Source: Candidatus Blautia excrementipullorum
Lineage (GTDB): Bacteria; Bacillota; Clostridia; Lachnospirales; Lachnospiraceae
DNA: 35,486 bases
Assembly: GCA_019118645.1 (NCBI GenBank)
Contig: DWYN01000164.1
Coordinates: 1-35,486, forward strand
Direction: 5' to 3'
Shown: piece after piece, positions 10,177-19,201 of the stretch
How the letters are laid out: every line of letters begins with the position of its first letter
How positions within the stretch are numbered: position 1 is the first letter of the stretch
Translations under genes and position numbers: made by a program
Notes under the pieces: model-generated
Databases searched by the model: none
What the model was told of the DNA's origin: nothing
The model's input: only the letters and a program-made list of their open reading frames with translations

Positions 10177-11265
10177 CTATTCTGCCGCTTCTTCAGTTTC
10201 AGCCGTTTCCTCGGTGTCTGCTGTCTCTGTATCTGATGCCTCTTCAGTGTCTGCTGTATCCTCTGACGCTTCTGCTCCTTCTACACCTGATTCAGGGCTG
10301 ATATAATCTTCTGGCGGTCCAAGAATAACTGCTTTTTCATCCTGTACCTCAATGGGGCCCCATCCTTCTACTTCCATACCGTCTTCCAATGTATTTCCGT
10401 CAAGAAGAGCCTTTGCAACACACACTGTCAAATATCCAAGATCATGGCATGACCACAGGCATCCAACATCAAGAGCTCCGTCAGACAGAACATCCTGTAC
10501 ATCATCTTCTACTGCATTTGCCACAAGTGATACCTCATCCTGCAGACCAAGATCACGGATTGCAAGTCCGCAGCCAGGACCTGTCGGTGTGGAAAATCCA
10601 AGAATACCTTTTACATCCGGATATGCTCTGAGAAGATCCTGCGTGGTAGAATAAGCCACATCTTGTTTTTCATCTGTCGGATAAGGATCTGCAACAAGTG
10701 TCAGGTTCGGATAATTTTCTTCTGCATATGCCGTTGCATACTCAATCCATGTATTCAGATTTTCTGCAGAAAGTCCACCAGTAACAATCGCATATTCTCC
10801 TTCCTCTGTTCCCATACATTCAACCAGAAGCTGCATCATATGTTCGCCGAACGACTGGTCATCAATATTGTGAATGGAGGCATCCACCAGGGAAGGATCT
10901 GCCTGCGTATCCCAGTCGAGAACTATAATACCGGCGTCTCTTGCTCTCTGCAGTACAGACTGCATAGCTGCCGGATCATTCGGAGCAACACAGATTGCGT
11001 CTACACCCTGAGAAATATAATCTTCAATCATCGTAACCTGCTGTGCCGCATCTGCTGTAGTCGGTCCGTTGTAAATGACCTCTACGCCAAGATCTTCTCC
11101 CGCTTCCTCTGCGCCTTCTCCTGTCTGCTGGAAATACGGAATACTTGTCAGCTTCGGCATTACAACAATCTGATACGGATCCTCACTCGCCATTACTGCA
11201 GTTGGCAGCGCTCCTGCGCATAATGTGGCCGCCATAATCACGCTGATCAGTCTTTTTTTGTTCAT
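10177..11265 (-). CDS. Periplasmic-type sugar-binding protein of the RhaS/LsrB class
   Basis: Extracytoplasmic substrate-binding protein of a CUT2-type sugar importer (type I fold, RhaS/LsrB-like). Residues 1-26 are a signal peptide (MNKKRLISVIMAATLCAGAL then a TAVMA/SED cleavage-like site). The only Cys there, C17, is preceded by Leu, so it does not fit a lipobox; the protein should be secreted rather than lipid-anchored, which is unusual for a Gram-positive binding protein. Fold blocks GVDAICVAPNDPAAM and DWDTQADPS match the class. The last about 32 residues form a low-complexity acidic Glu/Thr/Asp tail. The gene is last in its operon, and its neighbours suggest rhamnose or a related sugar. 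Confidence 0.88.
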   Translation of the reverse strand: MNKKRLISVIMAATLCAGALPTAVMASEDPYQIVVMPKLTSIPYFQQTGEGAEEAGEDLGVEVIYNGPTTADAAQQVTMIEDYISQGVDAICVAPNDPAAMQSVLQRARDAGIIVLDWDTQADPSLVDASIHNIDDQSFGEHMMQLLVECMGTEEGEYAIVTGGLSAENLNTWIEYATAYAEENYPNLTLVADPYPTDEKQDVAYSTTQDLLRAYPDVKGILGFSTPTGPGCGLAIRDLGLQDEVSLVANAVEDDVQDVLSDGALDVGCLWSCHDLGYLTVCVAKALLDGNTLEDGMEVEGWGPIEVQDEKAVILGPPEDYISPESGVEGAEASEDTADTEEASDTETADTEETAETEEAAE

Positions 11266-11347
11266 CTAGATACCCTCCTTTTACATAACATGGTTTTTGA
11301 TCTATTCACCTATGGGCTGTACGTGCGTCCTCCCATAATGAACTTTT

Positions 11348-12367
11348 TTAAGTAGCCCTGCTGCTCTGAGAAACCCTTTCCCGGATCTTCTTCCGGTCAA
11401 TCACAACCTGAGTAAGATAACGAATTGCCAGTACAACAATCAAAATCACGCCTGTTATGATATTGACAATATTTCTGTTGATTCCATAGATATTAAATCC
11501 GGTAGATACTGTCTGTATGATCATTACCGCAATTACAGTTCCTGCCACTGTACCGCTTCCTCCCGCAATGCTCGTACCGCCAAGCACGACAGCTGTCAGA
11601 GCCTGCATTAGATAGGAGGAACCGTAATCCGTTTTGGCGGAACAGTACCTCGATGCGATCAGAATTCCCGCAATCCCGTACATCAGGCCGGAATATATGT
11701 ATACCTTCAGAAGTGTTGCCTTTGTATTGATTCCCGAAAAACGTGTGGCCGTTTCATTACATCCGATCATGTACACTTCCATACCCCATTTACTGCGCTC
11801 AAACAGAAAATAACTCAGTATGACAAAGACAACAAAGATGATCAGAGTAAAAGGAATTCCAAACAAAGTCCCGCTTCCGATTCTGTTAAACAGATCCGGA
11901 AATCCGGATACTGAGCTTCCCTTAGTAAACTGAAGTCCCAGACCTTCAAACAGCGTCTTCGTCCCCAGGGTTACCAGCATAGGCGCAACACCGATATATG
12001 CAACAATCGCTCCGTTAAGAACACCTGTCATACATGCAATAACCAGTGTGAGCAGAACAGCAAGGAAAGTTCCCACTGCAGGATTATTCTGTACAAATTC
12101 TGTTCTCATAAAGAATCCCGCAATAATCGTAGCCAAAGTAGAACCTGTAATAATGGAAAGGTTCATTCCGCCGGTCAGAACCGCGATCATCATCGCCAGC
12201 GCCATTAGGCCGAATTCCGGCATCTGAAACAGCATTGTCTGAAGATTCGTGACCGACAGGAATTTATCCGGCGATAAGATGGACATTACAACAAAAAGAA
12301 ATACAAATATTCCAAACAGGACCACTTCATTGGGATACTTTGCACGAATATCTTTTAATAATTTCAT
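11348..12367 (-). CDS. Sugar ABC transporter permease (RhaQ/LsrD-like)
   Basis: A 339-residue integral membrane protein with 8-10 hydrophobic segments, of the RbsC/AraH permease family. It carries the conserved late cytoplasmic-loop and helix region ALTAVVLGGTSIAGGSGTVAGT, which contacts the ATPase. It is one of two adjacent, different permeases that should form a heterodimer, as in RhaPQ or LsrCD. It lies 18 bases after the other permease and before the binding protein. Its ribosome site is weak (G-rich run), which fits translational coupling. Confidence 0.9.
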   Translation of the reverse strand: MKLLKDIRAKYPNEVVLFGIFVFLFVVMSILSPDKFLSVTNLQTMLFQMPEFGLMALAMMIAVLTGGMNLSIITGSTLATIIAGFFMRTEFVQNNPAVGTFLAVLLTLVIACMTGVLNGAIVAYIGVAPMLVTLGTKTLFEGLGLQFTKGSSVSGFPDLFNRIGSGTLFGIPFTLIIFVVFVILSYFLFERSKWGMEVYMIGCNETATRFSGINTKATLLKVYIYSGLMYGIAGILIASRYCSAKTDYGSSYLMQALTAVVLGGTSIAGGSGTVAGTVIAVMIIQTVSTGFNIYGINRNIVNIITGVILIVVLAIRYLTQVVIDRKKIRERVSQSSRAT

Positions 12368-12385
12368 CTTGTTTATATCCCCCCT

Positions 12386-13396
12386 CTATTCCTCGACATC
12401 TACACGAACAAGCTTCGCCTGCTCACGTTTACGATTGATGACATCTGCGGAAATTGTGATCAGAATGATCAGGCCCATGACCACATCCTGCCAGTAGGTA
12501 GGAACTCTGGCGAGCACCAGACCATTTTTGATGACAGCCATTAGGATTACACCTAATATGGTGCCGAACACATTTCCCACTCCGCCCATGACACTTGCTC
12601 CGCCTAGTACGACTACGGAAATTACGTCCATTTCATAATTCAGATATGTATTGGGATCCACCTGGCCTACTATGGAAATATTTGCAATCGCTGCCAGACC
12701 CGTCATAAGTCCTGCATACACATATATAAAAATCTCAATCCTGTCTACGTTATATCCGATACGCAGCGCCGACCGACGGTTTCCTCCGATTGCGTAAATA
12801 CCTCTGCCGACAATTGTGAATTTCAGGATCAGCCAGGTCACAAATGCCGCCGCAAACATCAAAAGCGCCTGCGTGGAAATCCCGACAGATTTTCCGGCAC
12901 TGTCTATGGCACCCAGCTGAAATTTTCCAAAGTCGATAAACCACTGAGGAAGTCCCGAAATCCACATACCGTTTGTGTACAGCAAAACTCCTGCCAGAAT
13001 AATGGTCTGCGTGCCTAACGTCGTCACTATCGGAGGAATCTTCAGTTTTGTAATAATGATGCCGTTGATCAGCCCCATCAGTCCGCCTAGAAGCATGATC
13101 AGACAGACAACCAGCACAGGATTCATTTCCGGATTCCCCGCCATCATATATCCTGCAACAACGGCACAGAGAGAAATCACAGAGGAACAGGAAAGATCGA
13201 TTCCCCCGGAAATCAGCACCGGCAGCATTCCGAAAGCCATAATACCGATGGTCGCATTGCTGCGCAGGAAATCCAATATATTATCCAGAGTAAGAAAACT
13301 GCTGTTTACCATTGTAATAAGCGCGGAGAGAATAACAATCATCAAAAGAACTCCCAGTTCTTTTTTCTTGGTGATTTTCTCTATTATCTTCTGCAT
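12386..13396 (-). CDS. Sugar ABC transporter permease (RhaP/LsrC-like)
   Basis: A 336-residue multi-spanning permease of the RbsC family, partner of the following permease. The conserved block DVISVVVLGGASVMGGVGNVFGT near residue 250 marks the ATPase-contacting loop. The start is set at the ATG at 13396 because AGGAGG lies 7 bases upstream. A GTG at 13402 is in frame but sits too close to that site. The AGGAGG overlaps the stop codon of the upstream ATPase frame, so expression depends on translation arriving from the ATPase, which here is interrupted. Confidence 0.9.
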   Translation of the reverse strand: MQKIIEKITKKKELGVLLMIVILSALITMVNSSFLTLDNILDFLRSNATIGIMAFGMLPVLISGGIDLSCSSVISLCAVVAGYMMAGNPEMNPVLVVCLIMLLGGLMGLINGIIITKLKIPPIVTTLGTQTIILAGVLLYTNGMWISGLPQWFIDFGKFQLGAIDSAGKSVGISTQALLMFAAAFVTWLILKFTIVGRGIYAIGGNRRSALRIGYNVDRIEIFIYVYAGLMTGLAAIANISIVGQVDPNTYLNYEMDVISVVVLGGASVMGGVGNVFGTILGVILMAVIKNGLVLARVPTYWQDVVMGLIILITISADVINRKREQAKLVRVDVEE

Positions 13397-13407
13397 TTTC
13401 ACCCCTC

Positions 13408-14898
13408 CTAGACAATCGCTTTGTTCATGATCATTTCCTGTGTAATGTTGTTATTTTCGAATTCTCCCGAAATCCGGCCCCGCCGCATAACCAGAATCCT
13501 GTCGCTTATGGAAAGAATTTCAGGAAGCTCCGAGGAGATGACAATTACCGCAGTTCCTTCTGAGGCAAGTTTCCTTAAAATTTTGTGTATTTCGTCCTTT
13601 GCGCCAATATCGACACCGTTCGTAGGCTCATCGACAATCAGGATTTTCGCCTGTGTGGAAACCCACTTCGCAATTACAACCTTCTGCTGATTGCCTCCGG
13701 ACAGCTGCAGAGCCAGCATATCCGGATCGTTTGGCCGGACATCCAGCATATCCACCCACTGATCCACATTTTCTCTCTGCCGTTTATGGTCTATAATTCC
13801 GAATTTATTGCAGAATTTCTTCAGAACAGGCAATGTTATATTACTTGCCACGGTTTTCTGCAGCACAAGTCCCTGCGTCTGTCGGCTTTCGGGGATATAT
13901 GCAATGCCGTGCATAAGCGCATCGCTCGGAGAATGAATGGATACTTCCTTCCCATTTATATACACTTTTCCCGAGTCAGCCTTCATAATTCCGAAAATAC
14001 TCTGCATGACCTCACTTCTTCCGGCACCCACAAGACCTGTCACACCGACAACTTCTCCTTCACGTACCTCAAAAGTAATGTCCTTGTAATTTCCTTTTTT
14101 GGAGAGCTTTTCTACCCGAAGAACCACAGGGCCTTTCTCCTCAAGATTGGCGTACTGCTTGATCTGGATCTTACGTCCTACCATCATGGAGACAAGTTCG
14201 CTCTCTGTGATTTTATCCCTGTCAACCGTATCCACATACTGTCCGTCACGAAAAACCGTAAAACGGTCGGCCACCCTGAACAATTCATCCATTTTATGGC
14301 TGACAAACATAATCGCAACGCCTTTTTCTTTCAGTGTATCTATGATCTCATACAGATGCTCCACTTCTGCTTTAGAAAGCGCGGAAGTAGGCTCATCCAT
14401 AATGATCATTTTTGCATCCTGGGCGACGGCGCTGGCGATAGCTACCATCTGCTGTCTTGCGACCGAAAGATTTTCCACGATCGCGTGAGGATTAAAATCA
14501 GCCCCGATGAATTTCAGAGCGTCCTCTGCTTTTTTGTAAATCCGATTTCAGTTCAGAATTTTCTGTTTTTTCTCCAGCACTTCATTTATTCCAATATTTT
14601 CCGCGACTGTAAGGTTTGTAAACAGACTGAAATCCTGATAAATAACAGAAATCCCCTGTTTGATGGAATCCATCGCATTCTTCAGATTCGTTACCTTTCC
14701 GTTGATTTTGATAACTCCTCCTGCATCCGGAGGCTGAACACCAGCTAAAATCTTGATCAGCGTTGACTTTCCTGCACCGTTTTCTCCGACAAGAGCATGA
14801 ACTTCCCCGGGATAAATATCAAATTTTACAGAGTCAAGCGCTTTTACTCCCGGAAAAGTTTTGCTTATATTCTCGATTTCGAGAAATGGCTGTTTCAT
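13408..14898 (-). pseudogene. Sugar ABC transporter ATPase (RbsA/RhaT class) broken by one premature TGA
   Basis: The frame codes for a two-domain CUT2 ATPase of 496 codons, the usual length, but codon 117 is TGA (14550-14548). The first part has Walker A GENGAGKST and Q-loop VIYQDFSLF. The part after the stop is in the same frame and has signature LSVARQQM, Walker B IIMDEPTSAL, and a full second domain (LSGGNQQKV, VDEPTNGVD). In the intact paralogue at 29116-30624 the same spot reads TVDWKEVYRK against ILN-stop-NRIYKK here, so the lost codon was probably TGG for Trp. A GTG at 14478 could restart the second part, but it would lack the first Walker A. Sequence error, readthrough or decay are the choices. 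Confidence 0.9.
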
Positions 14899-14915
14899 TG
14901 CTGCACCTCCTTTTT

Positions 14916-14945
14916 GGAATATATTTCAGTAATGAAATATATTTC
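14916..14945. promoter_or_regulatory. Regulon-1 tandem operator before the ABC importer operon
   Basis: Two 12-mers, GGAATATATTTC (14916-14927) and the perfect palindrome GAAATATATTTC (14934-14945), are 18 bp apart start to start. They lie between the -10 box and the ribosome site of the ATPase, a position fitting repression. The same layout occurs at 20529-20558 and 21653-21682. Confidence 0.75.
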
Positions 14946-14955
14946 TTATAGTATG

Positions 14956-14983
14956 ATTATACCATGTGTTATATGTTTGTCAA
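14956..14983 (-). promoter_or_regulatory. Promoter of the regulon-1 ABC importer operon
   Basis: Perfect TTGACA (14983-14978) and TATAAT (14961-14956) with a 16-base spacer and a TGG extended -10. The tandem operator follows 10 bases downstream. The remaining stretch up to 15103 is AT-rich with no gene; a weak AGACAAA/TTTGTCT stem (15065-15105) may end the aldehyde dehydrogenase transcript. Confidence 0.8.
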
Positions 14984-15103
14984 TATTTTTTCGTTAAAAT
15001 CACTATTATTTTTATATATTTCAGAACTATATTGGTAAAGTTTTAAATAATTCAGGTGCGAGAAAGACAAACATATAAATATATTATACAATTTGCCCTT
15101 TGT

Positions 15104-16501
15104 CTAAATAACCCGCAGTCCGCCGTCTGCAAGCATACAGCGTCTTCTTCTGGTAAAACTTCTGGCGCATGTCAGCCCCTCCCCGGTGGGACCCGCAATC
15201 GTCATTGTCGTATGGCCTTCTCCTCCAATTCCCACTCCCACAAGAGTAGCCGCATTTTTGGTAAAAATGGTTGTCTCAATCTCTTTCGCGAATCTGGTCA
15301 TATGGTCGACATTTTTCGAAAACATGGATGCCGTATGACGGTTCCCGCTTTCTGCGGTTACAGCGTATTTCACACAGTCCTCGAAGGTTTTGCAGCGCAC
15401 GATCGGCAACACCGGCATGAGCTGTTCCACCAGGACAAACGGATGATCATGAGGTACCTGGCAGATGACCAGCCGGGTGTCTGTATCATGGATCCCGATG
15501 CTTTCCAGAATAACACCTGCGTCTTTTCCGACCCATTTTTTATTTACGGAGTAATGGCCGTCCTTTTTTAAAAAGACCACCTGCAGTAATTTCTCCGTCT
15601 CTTCTTCTGTAATCAGATGCGCTCCCTGCGCGCACATTTTTCTGATAAGTTCATCGGCCGCTGACTCCATGACGAACACTTCTTTTTCTGCCAGACACAA
15701 TAAATTGTTGTCGAAGGAGGCGCCTCTGTATATCTCTTCCGCAGCTTTATCGATATCCGCCGTATCATCCACAACGACCGGAGGATTTCCTGCTCCGGCG
15801 CCTATGGTCTTCTTCCCGGATCTCAGCAGCGCATTTACCATTCCCATACCGCCCGTTCCCACCATCAGACGGATCTTCGGACTGGAAGTCATTTTATTTA
15901 CTGCTTCCATATCCGGTTCTCTCTGCATAGTGATCAGATTCTCCGGCCCGCCGTTTTCCACTATGGCCTTATGCAGTATCTGCAGACAAACGGCACAGAC
16001 CTTTTTGGCTCCCGGATGAACATTGAACACTACAGAATTTCCTCCGCCGATCATACTGATCGTGTTATTGATGATGGTCTCCGTGGGATTTGTCGACGGC
16101 GTGATCGCGCCGATTACCCCGTACGGAGCCATCTCTTCGATCATCAGTCCGGAATCCCCGGATATGGCGTCCGTTGTCAGGCACTCCACTCCAGGCGTTT
16201 TTTCAATGACTGCAAGATTTTTTGTGATTTTATCCTCATACCTTCCCATTCCGGTTTCTTCCCGGATCATTCGCGCGAACATTCTGGCATTCTCTCTGGC
16301 CGCCGCACGGATTGCTTCAATGATCCTCCTGCGGTCTTCCACCTTATATTTTATGTACCATTCTCTCTGCGCCTCATACGCTGCGTCTATGGCATCCTCC
16401 ACATGCTCGAAAACACCGTTGTCGCCTTTTCCGCCTTCCGGCGATATCCCCGCTCTATAAACAATTTCTCTCACTATTTCTTTTATAATTGCTTCATTCA
16501 T
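15104..16501 (-). CDS. CoA-acylating aldehyde dehydrogenase with encapsulation-type N-terminus (PduP/EutE class)
   Basis: Oxidises a short aldehyde (acetaldehyde, propionaldehyde or lactaldehyde) to its acyl-CoA with NAD+. The 465-residue protein has the PduP/EutE features: cofactor region PYGVIGAITPSTNPTET, GTGGMGMVNALLRSGKKTIG, and the catalytic Cys C269 in NNLLCLAEKEV. Residues 1-18 (MNEAIIKEIVREIVYRAG) form an amphipathic helix followed by a Gly-rich linker (SPEGGKGDNG), the shape of a microcompartment encapsulation peptide; Salmonella PduP is targeted the same way. It is the last gene of the PHP-rhaB-adh operon. The aldehyde used in vivo is not shown by the sequence. Confidence 0.9.
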   Translation of the reverse strand: MNEAIIKEIVREIVYRAGISPEGGKGDNGVFEHVEDAIDAAYEAQREWYIKYKVEDRRRIIEAIRAAARENARMFARMIREETGMGRYEDKITKNLAVIEKTPGVECLTTDAISGDSGLMIEEMAPYGVIGAITPSTNPTETIINNTISMIGGGNSVVFNVHPGAKKVCAVCLQILHKAIVENGGPENLITMQREPDMEAVNKMTSSPKIRLMVGTGGMGMVNALLRSGKKTIGAGAGNPPVVVDDTADIDKAAEEIYRGASFDNNLLCLAEKEVFVMESAADELIRKMCAQGAHLITEEETEKLLQVVFLKKDGHYSVNKKWVGKDAGVILESIGIHDTDTRLVICQVPHDHPFVLVEQLMPVLPIVRCKTFEDCVKYAVTAESGNRHTASMFSKNVDHMTRFAKEIETTIFTKNAATLVGVGIGGEGHTTMTIAGPTGEGLTCARSFTRRRRCMLADGGLRVI

Positions 16502-16542
16502 ATTCTGCCCTCATATACAGAAGTTCTTTCTGTGCTTATACA

Positions 16543-16562
16543 GGCGGCGTCATTGCGCCGCC
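16543..16562. other. GC-rich hairpin between adh and aldh
   Basis: A perfect 7-bp stem GGCGGCG / CGCCGCC with a 6-base loop in the 71-base gap between the two dehydrogenase genes. No U-run follows on the minus strand, so it is more likely an mRNA stability or processing element than a terminator. Confidence 0.45.
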
Positions 16563-16572
16563 CGGTTTTCCT

Positions 16573-17700
16573 TTACGGTTTTACCAGAATCTTCATCGCG
16601 TTTCTGTCACGAATTGCCTCGAATCCTTTTTGAATGTCTTTCAACTCATATACATCCGAAACATATTTTTCAAGATTCAGTTTCCCTTCCGATACGTAAT
16701 CCATTATTTTTTTCATCATTGCTGCTGTAGTGGCATGTACTCCATGAACAGACAATTCCTTATAATGAATCAGATTGCTGTCCAGATATCCCTTCCCTTC
16801 TCCGGCAATTCCGCCAAAAAGACTGATTCTTCCCATCTTCGCCGCGATCTGCTGGGCTTCCGTATGTGCGGAAGGTACCGAAAGAGCGGTAATCACCACA
16901 TTGGCGCCCCTGCCTCCGGTAATTCTTTTTACTTTCTCTGCTGTATTCTGTTCCCTGGGATTGATCAGGATGATCTCCGGAATCATTTTTCTGGCAATTT
17001 CGGCCCGCGGCTTCGCAATCTCAACCATAATAATTTTCGATGCTCCCGCAAGCCGGGCCAGCTCCGCATGGATACAGCCGATATAACCGCTTCCGTAAAT
17101 CACCACATAATCATCCGGCTGAATATTCAGGTATGTCTGCGCGTTATAGGCGCAGGCCGCAGGTTCCGAAAGCGCTGCGGACATATCCGATACATTACCC
17201 GGAATTTTAATTACATTTCCCATTTCAATTGCGTGACGCGGAATCTCCATCTGTTCCGCAAAAGCGCCTTCATACTGAAATCCCAGTGTTTTCAGAGAAT
17301 CACACATATTGGTATGTCCGGTTCTGCACGGCCAGCATTTTCCGCAGCCGATCGCCGGAGCAACCGTAACCCTGTCCCCTGTCCGGAAACCTTTTGACTG
17401 CGCATAAGCCCCCGCGTGTATGACTACTCCCGCAGATTCATGCCCGAGTATTCTGGGCGGATTAATTTTCGAACTTCCCTGCATAAACGTACGAAAATCT
17501 GTGCCGCATATGGAAGCATATTTGATTTTTACGATCATATTGTTCTCAGACGGCACCGGCACCGGCATTTCCTTCACCACCATTTTTCTGTCCTCGTTCA
17601 TGATAAAGGCCCGCATGCTTCTTTTGTCCGTTTCACCAGCCATATATTTACTGACTGTGATTCTGACCAGATTCTCAAGTTCTGTTCTCGTCAATTCCAT
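16573..17700 (-). CDS. Zinc alcohol dehydrogenase (MDR) with encapsulation-type N-terminus
   Basis: A medium-chain, zinc-dependent NAD(P) dehydrogenase, probably interconverting an aldehyde and an alcohol, or a polyol and a ketose. Catalytic zinc ligands are C65 (ICGTD), H87 and E88 (GHES). The structural zinc site C119, C122, C125, C133 is complete, and the Rossmann motif is GSGYIGCIHAEL. Unlike most family members it has about 28 extra N-terminal residues (MELTRTELENLVRITVSKYM) predicted as an amphipathic helix, then a short polar linker before the MRAF start of the fold. This resembles microcompartment cargo tags. It sits between rhaB and the tagged aldehyde dehydrogenase. Confidence 0.87.
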   Translation of the reverse strand: MELTRTELENLVRITVSKYMAGETDKRSMRAFIMNEDRKMVVKEMPVPVPSENNMIVKIKYASICGTDFRTFMQGSSKINPPRILGHESAGVVIHAGAYAQSKGFRTGDRVTVAPAIGCGKCWPCRTGHTNMCDSLKTLGFQYEGAFAEQMEIPRHAIEMGNVIKIPGNVSDMSAALSEPAACAYNAQTYLNIQPDDYVVIYGSGYIGCIHAELARLAGASKIIMVEIAKPRAEIARKMIPEIILINPREQNTAEKVKRITGGRGANVVITALSVPSAHTEAQQIAAKMGRISLFGGIAGEGKGYLDSNLIHYKELSVHGVHATTAAMMKKIMDYVSEGKLNLEKYVSDVYELKDIQKGFEAIRDRNAMKILVKP

Positions 17701-17726
17701 CTTTGTATCCTCCTGTCAGTCCTCTG

Positions 17727-19199
17727 CTACCGATATTTCACATACTTTCTGCTGTAATCACTCCACGTTTTCTCATCAGAAGGCTGAAAATAAAAAATCT
17801 CGCTGTTCTGTGCGCACAATCTCCTGCCTTCCTCAAGACCTGAAATTTTTCCATCTGCAAGCATCTGGAAAATGAGATTCCCGAACGCAGTAGTTTCCGT
17901 AGGACCTGCCACTACCGGAACTCCTACCGCGTTTGCCGTATACTGGCACAGCAGTTTATTCTGTGTACCGCCGCCCACAATATGCAGAAGCTCAAGTTTT
18001 TTCCCAAGGACTCCCATGATATCATCAAAACTGGCCTTAAATTCCAAAGCCAGGCTTCTGTATACACAATCTGCAATTTCACCTAATGTCTCCGGAACCT
18101 CCTGCCCGGTCTCCCGGCAGTAAGCGGAAATAATTCCCGGCATATCCGCCTGTACTTCGCCGAATCTGGGATCCATGACAGGAATCACGCAGTCCATTCT
18201 CCTGGCTGCCTTTGCCTGTACAACCACTTCATCCCAGCTTATTTCTCCGTTCTGCATCCATTTCGCCCTGCACTGCTGAATGATCCACAGCCCTGTGACA
18301 TTTTTCAGCAGAAGATTTTTTCCTGCGGCAGCTCCTTCGTTTCCGAATTCATATTTTACGATTTCCGGATTCATCAGCGGTTCATCTGTTTCCAGTCCCG
18401 TCAGTCCCCAGGTTCCCAGACTGATATAGCCCCATGTCTTTTTCGTATCAAGAATCGGAATACCTGCTACTGCGGACGCCGTATCATGTGTCGCGGGAAT
18501 CACTACCGGTATGGGCTCAATCCCAAGTTCCTCACACACGCTCTCCCGGATCATGCCGAGGGGTGTACCCGGTTCCAGCACGGGCTTCAGAAATTCATCC
18601 CGCATTCCCAGCCTTTTGGCGATCTCCGGCTCCCATTGCCTCGTCTTTTGATTGATCATCAGAGTCATGGTGGCATTGCAGAATTCATTGCTCTCTATTC
18701 CTGTCAGGAAATAATTCAAAAGATCAGGAATCATCAGAAGCCTTTCGCCCTCCCTGTATTCCACGGCATCTTTCTTCATAAGAGAATACAGCTTATAAAT
18801 GCCCATAATCCTGTTGCAGGGACCTCCGGATAATTCGAATAATTCTTCTTCACTTAAAATGCTGTGAAGTTCCGCCGATTTCTCATGCTGGCTTTTGTCC
18901 CTGTAATGAAGAGGATTACCGATCAATCTTCCGTCTTTTCCGATCATGCCGAAATCACATCCCCAGGAATCAATTGCCATGGAATTGACTTTTCCATATT
19001 TTTTATAACACTTTTTCAATCCCGTTTTGATTTCTGAATAAATACGGAGGATATCCCAGAAATACTCGCCGTCATTGGCAAATACGGGAATATTGTCAAA
19101 TCTGTGAATGACATCAAACTCCGCTTTTTCCCCCTCAACATTCGCTACTACCGCTCTGCCGTTGCTTGCACCCAGGTCAAATATCAGATATCTGTCCAT
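17727..19199 (-). CDS. rhaB: Rhamnulokinase-like FGGY kinase
   Basis: An FGGY-family kinase closest to rhamnulokinase, which makes L-rhamnulose-1-phosphate. It has 490 residues. The ATP-binding start FDLGASNGRAVVA, the substrate region AIDSWGCDFGMI with GNPLHYRD, the block VIPATHDTASAVAG and the late HIVGGGTQNKLLCQYTANA all follow RhaB. The start is fixed by GAGGAGG overlapping the end of the PHP gene, only 2 bases upstream, so the two are translationally coupled. With the isomerase-like gene at 20615-21604 it forms two steps of a rhamnose-type route. The true substrate could be another 6-deoxy or related ketose. Confidence 0.87.
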   Translation of the reverse strand: MDRYLIFDLGASNGRAVVANVEGEKAEFDVIHRFDNIPVFANDGEYFWDILRIYSEIKTGLKKCYKKYGKVNSMAIDSWGCDFGMIGKDGRLIGNPLHYRDKSQHEKSAELHSILSEEELFELSGGPCNRIMGIYKLYSLMKKDAVEYREGERLLMIPDLLNYFLTGIESNEFCNATMTLMINQKTRQWEPEIAKRLGMRDEFLKPVLEPGTPLGMIRESVCEELGIEPIPVVIPATHDTASAVAGIPILDTKKTWGYISLGTWGLTGLETDEPLMNPEIVKYEFGNEGAAAGKNLLLKNVTGLWIIQQCRAKWMQNGEISWDEVVVQAKAARRMDCVIPVMDPRFGEVQADMPGIISAYCRETGQEVPETLGEIADCVYRSLALEFKASFDDIMGVLGKKLELLHIVGGGTQNKLLCQYTANAVGVPVVAGPTETTAFGNLIFQMLADGKISGLEEGRRLCAQNSEIFYFQPSDEKTWSDYSRKYVKYR

Positions 19200-19201
19200 A
19201 C

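Noticed and set aside
11214-11216. Lipobox at C17 of the 10177-11265 binding protein
   Set aside because: The residue before the Cys is Leu and the one before that is Thr, which does not meet the lipobox pattern; a signal-peptidase-I site follows.
14548-14550. TGA as a selenocysteine or reassigned codon
   Set aside because: No selenoprotein family is involved, the aligned residue is Trp rather than Cys, and leuB and rbsA end with TGA in this window.
13585-14748. A 387-residue open frame on the plus strand opposite the broken ATPase
   Set aside because: It mirrors the ATPase codons, is rich in His, Phe and Cys, and resembles no known protein.
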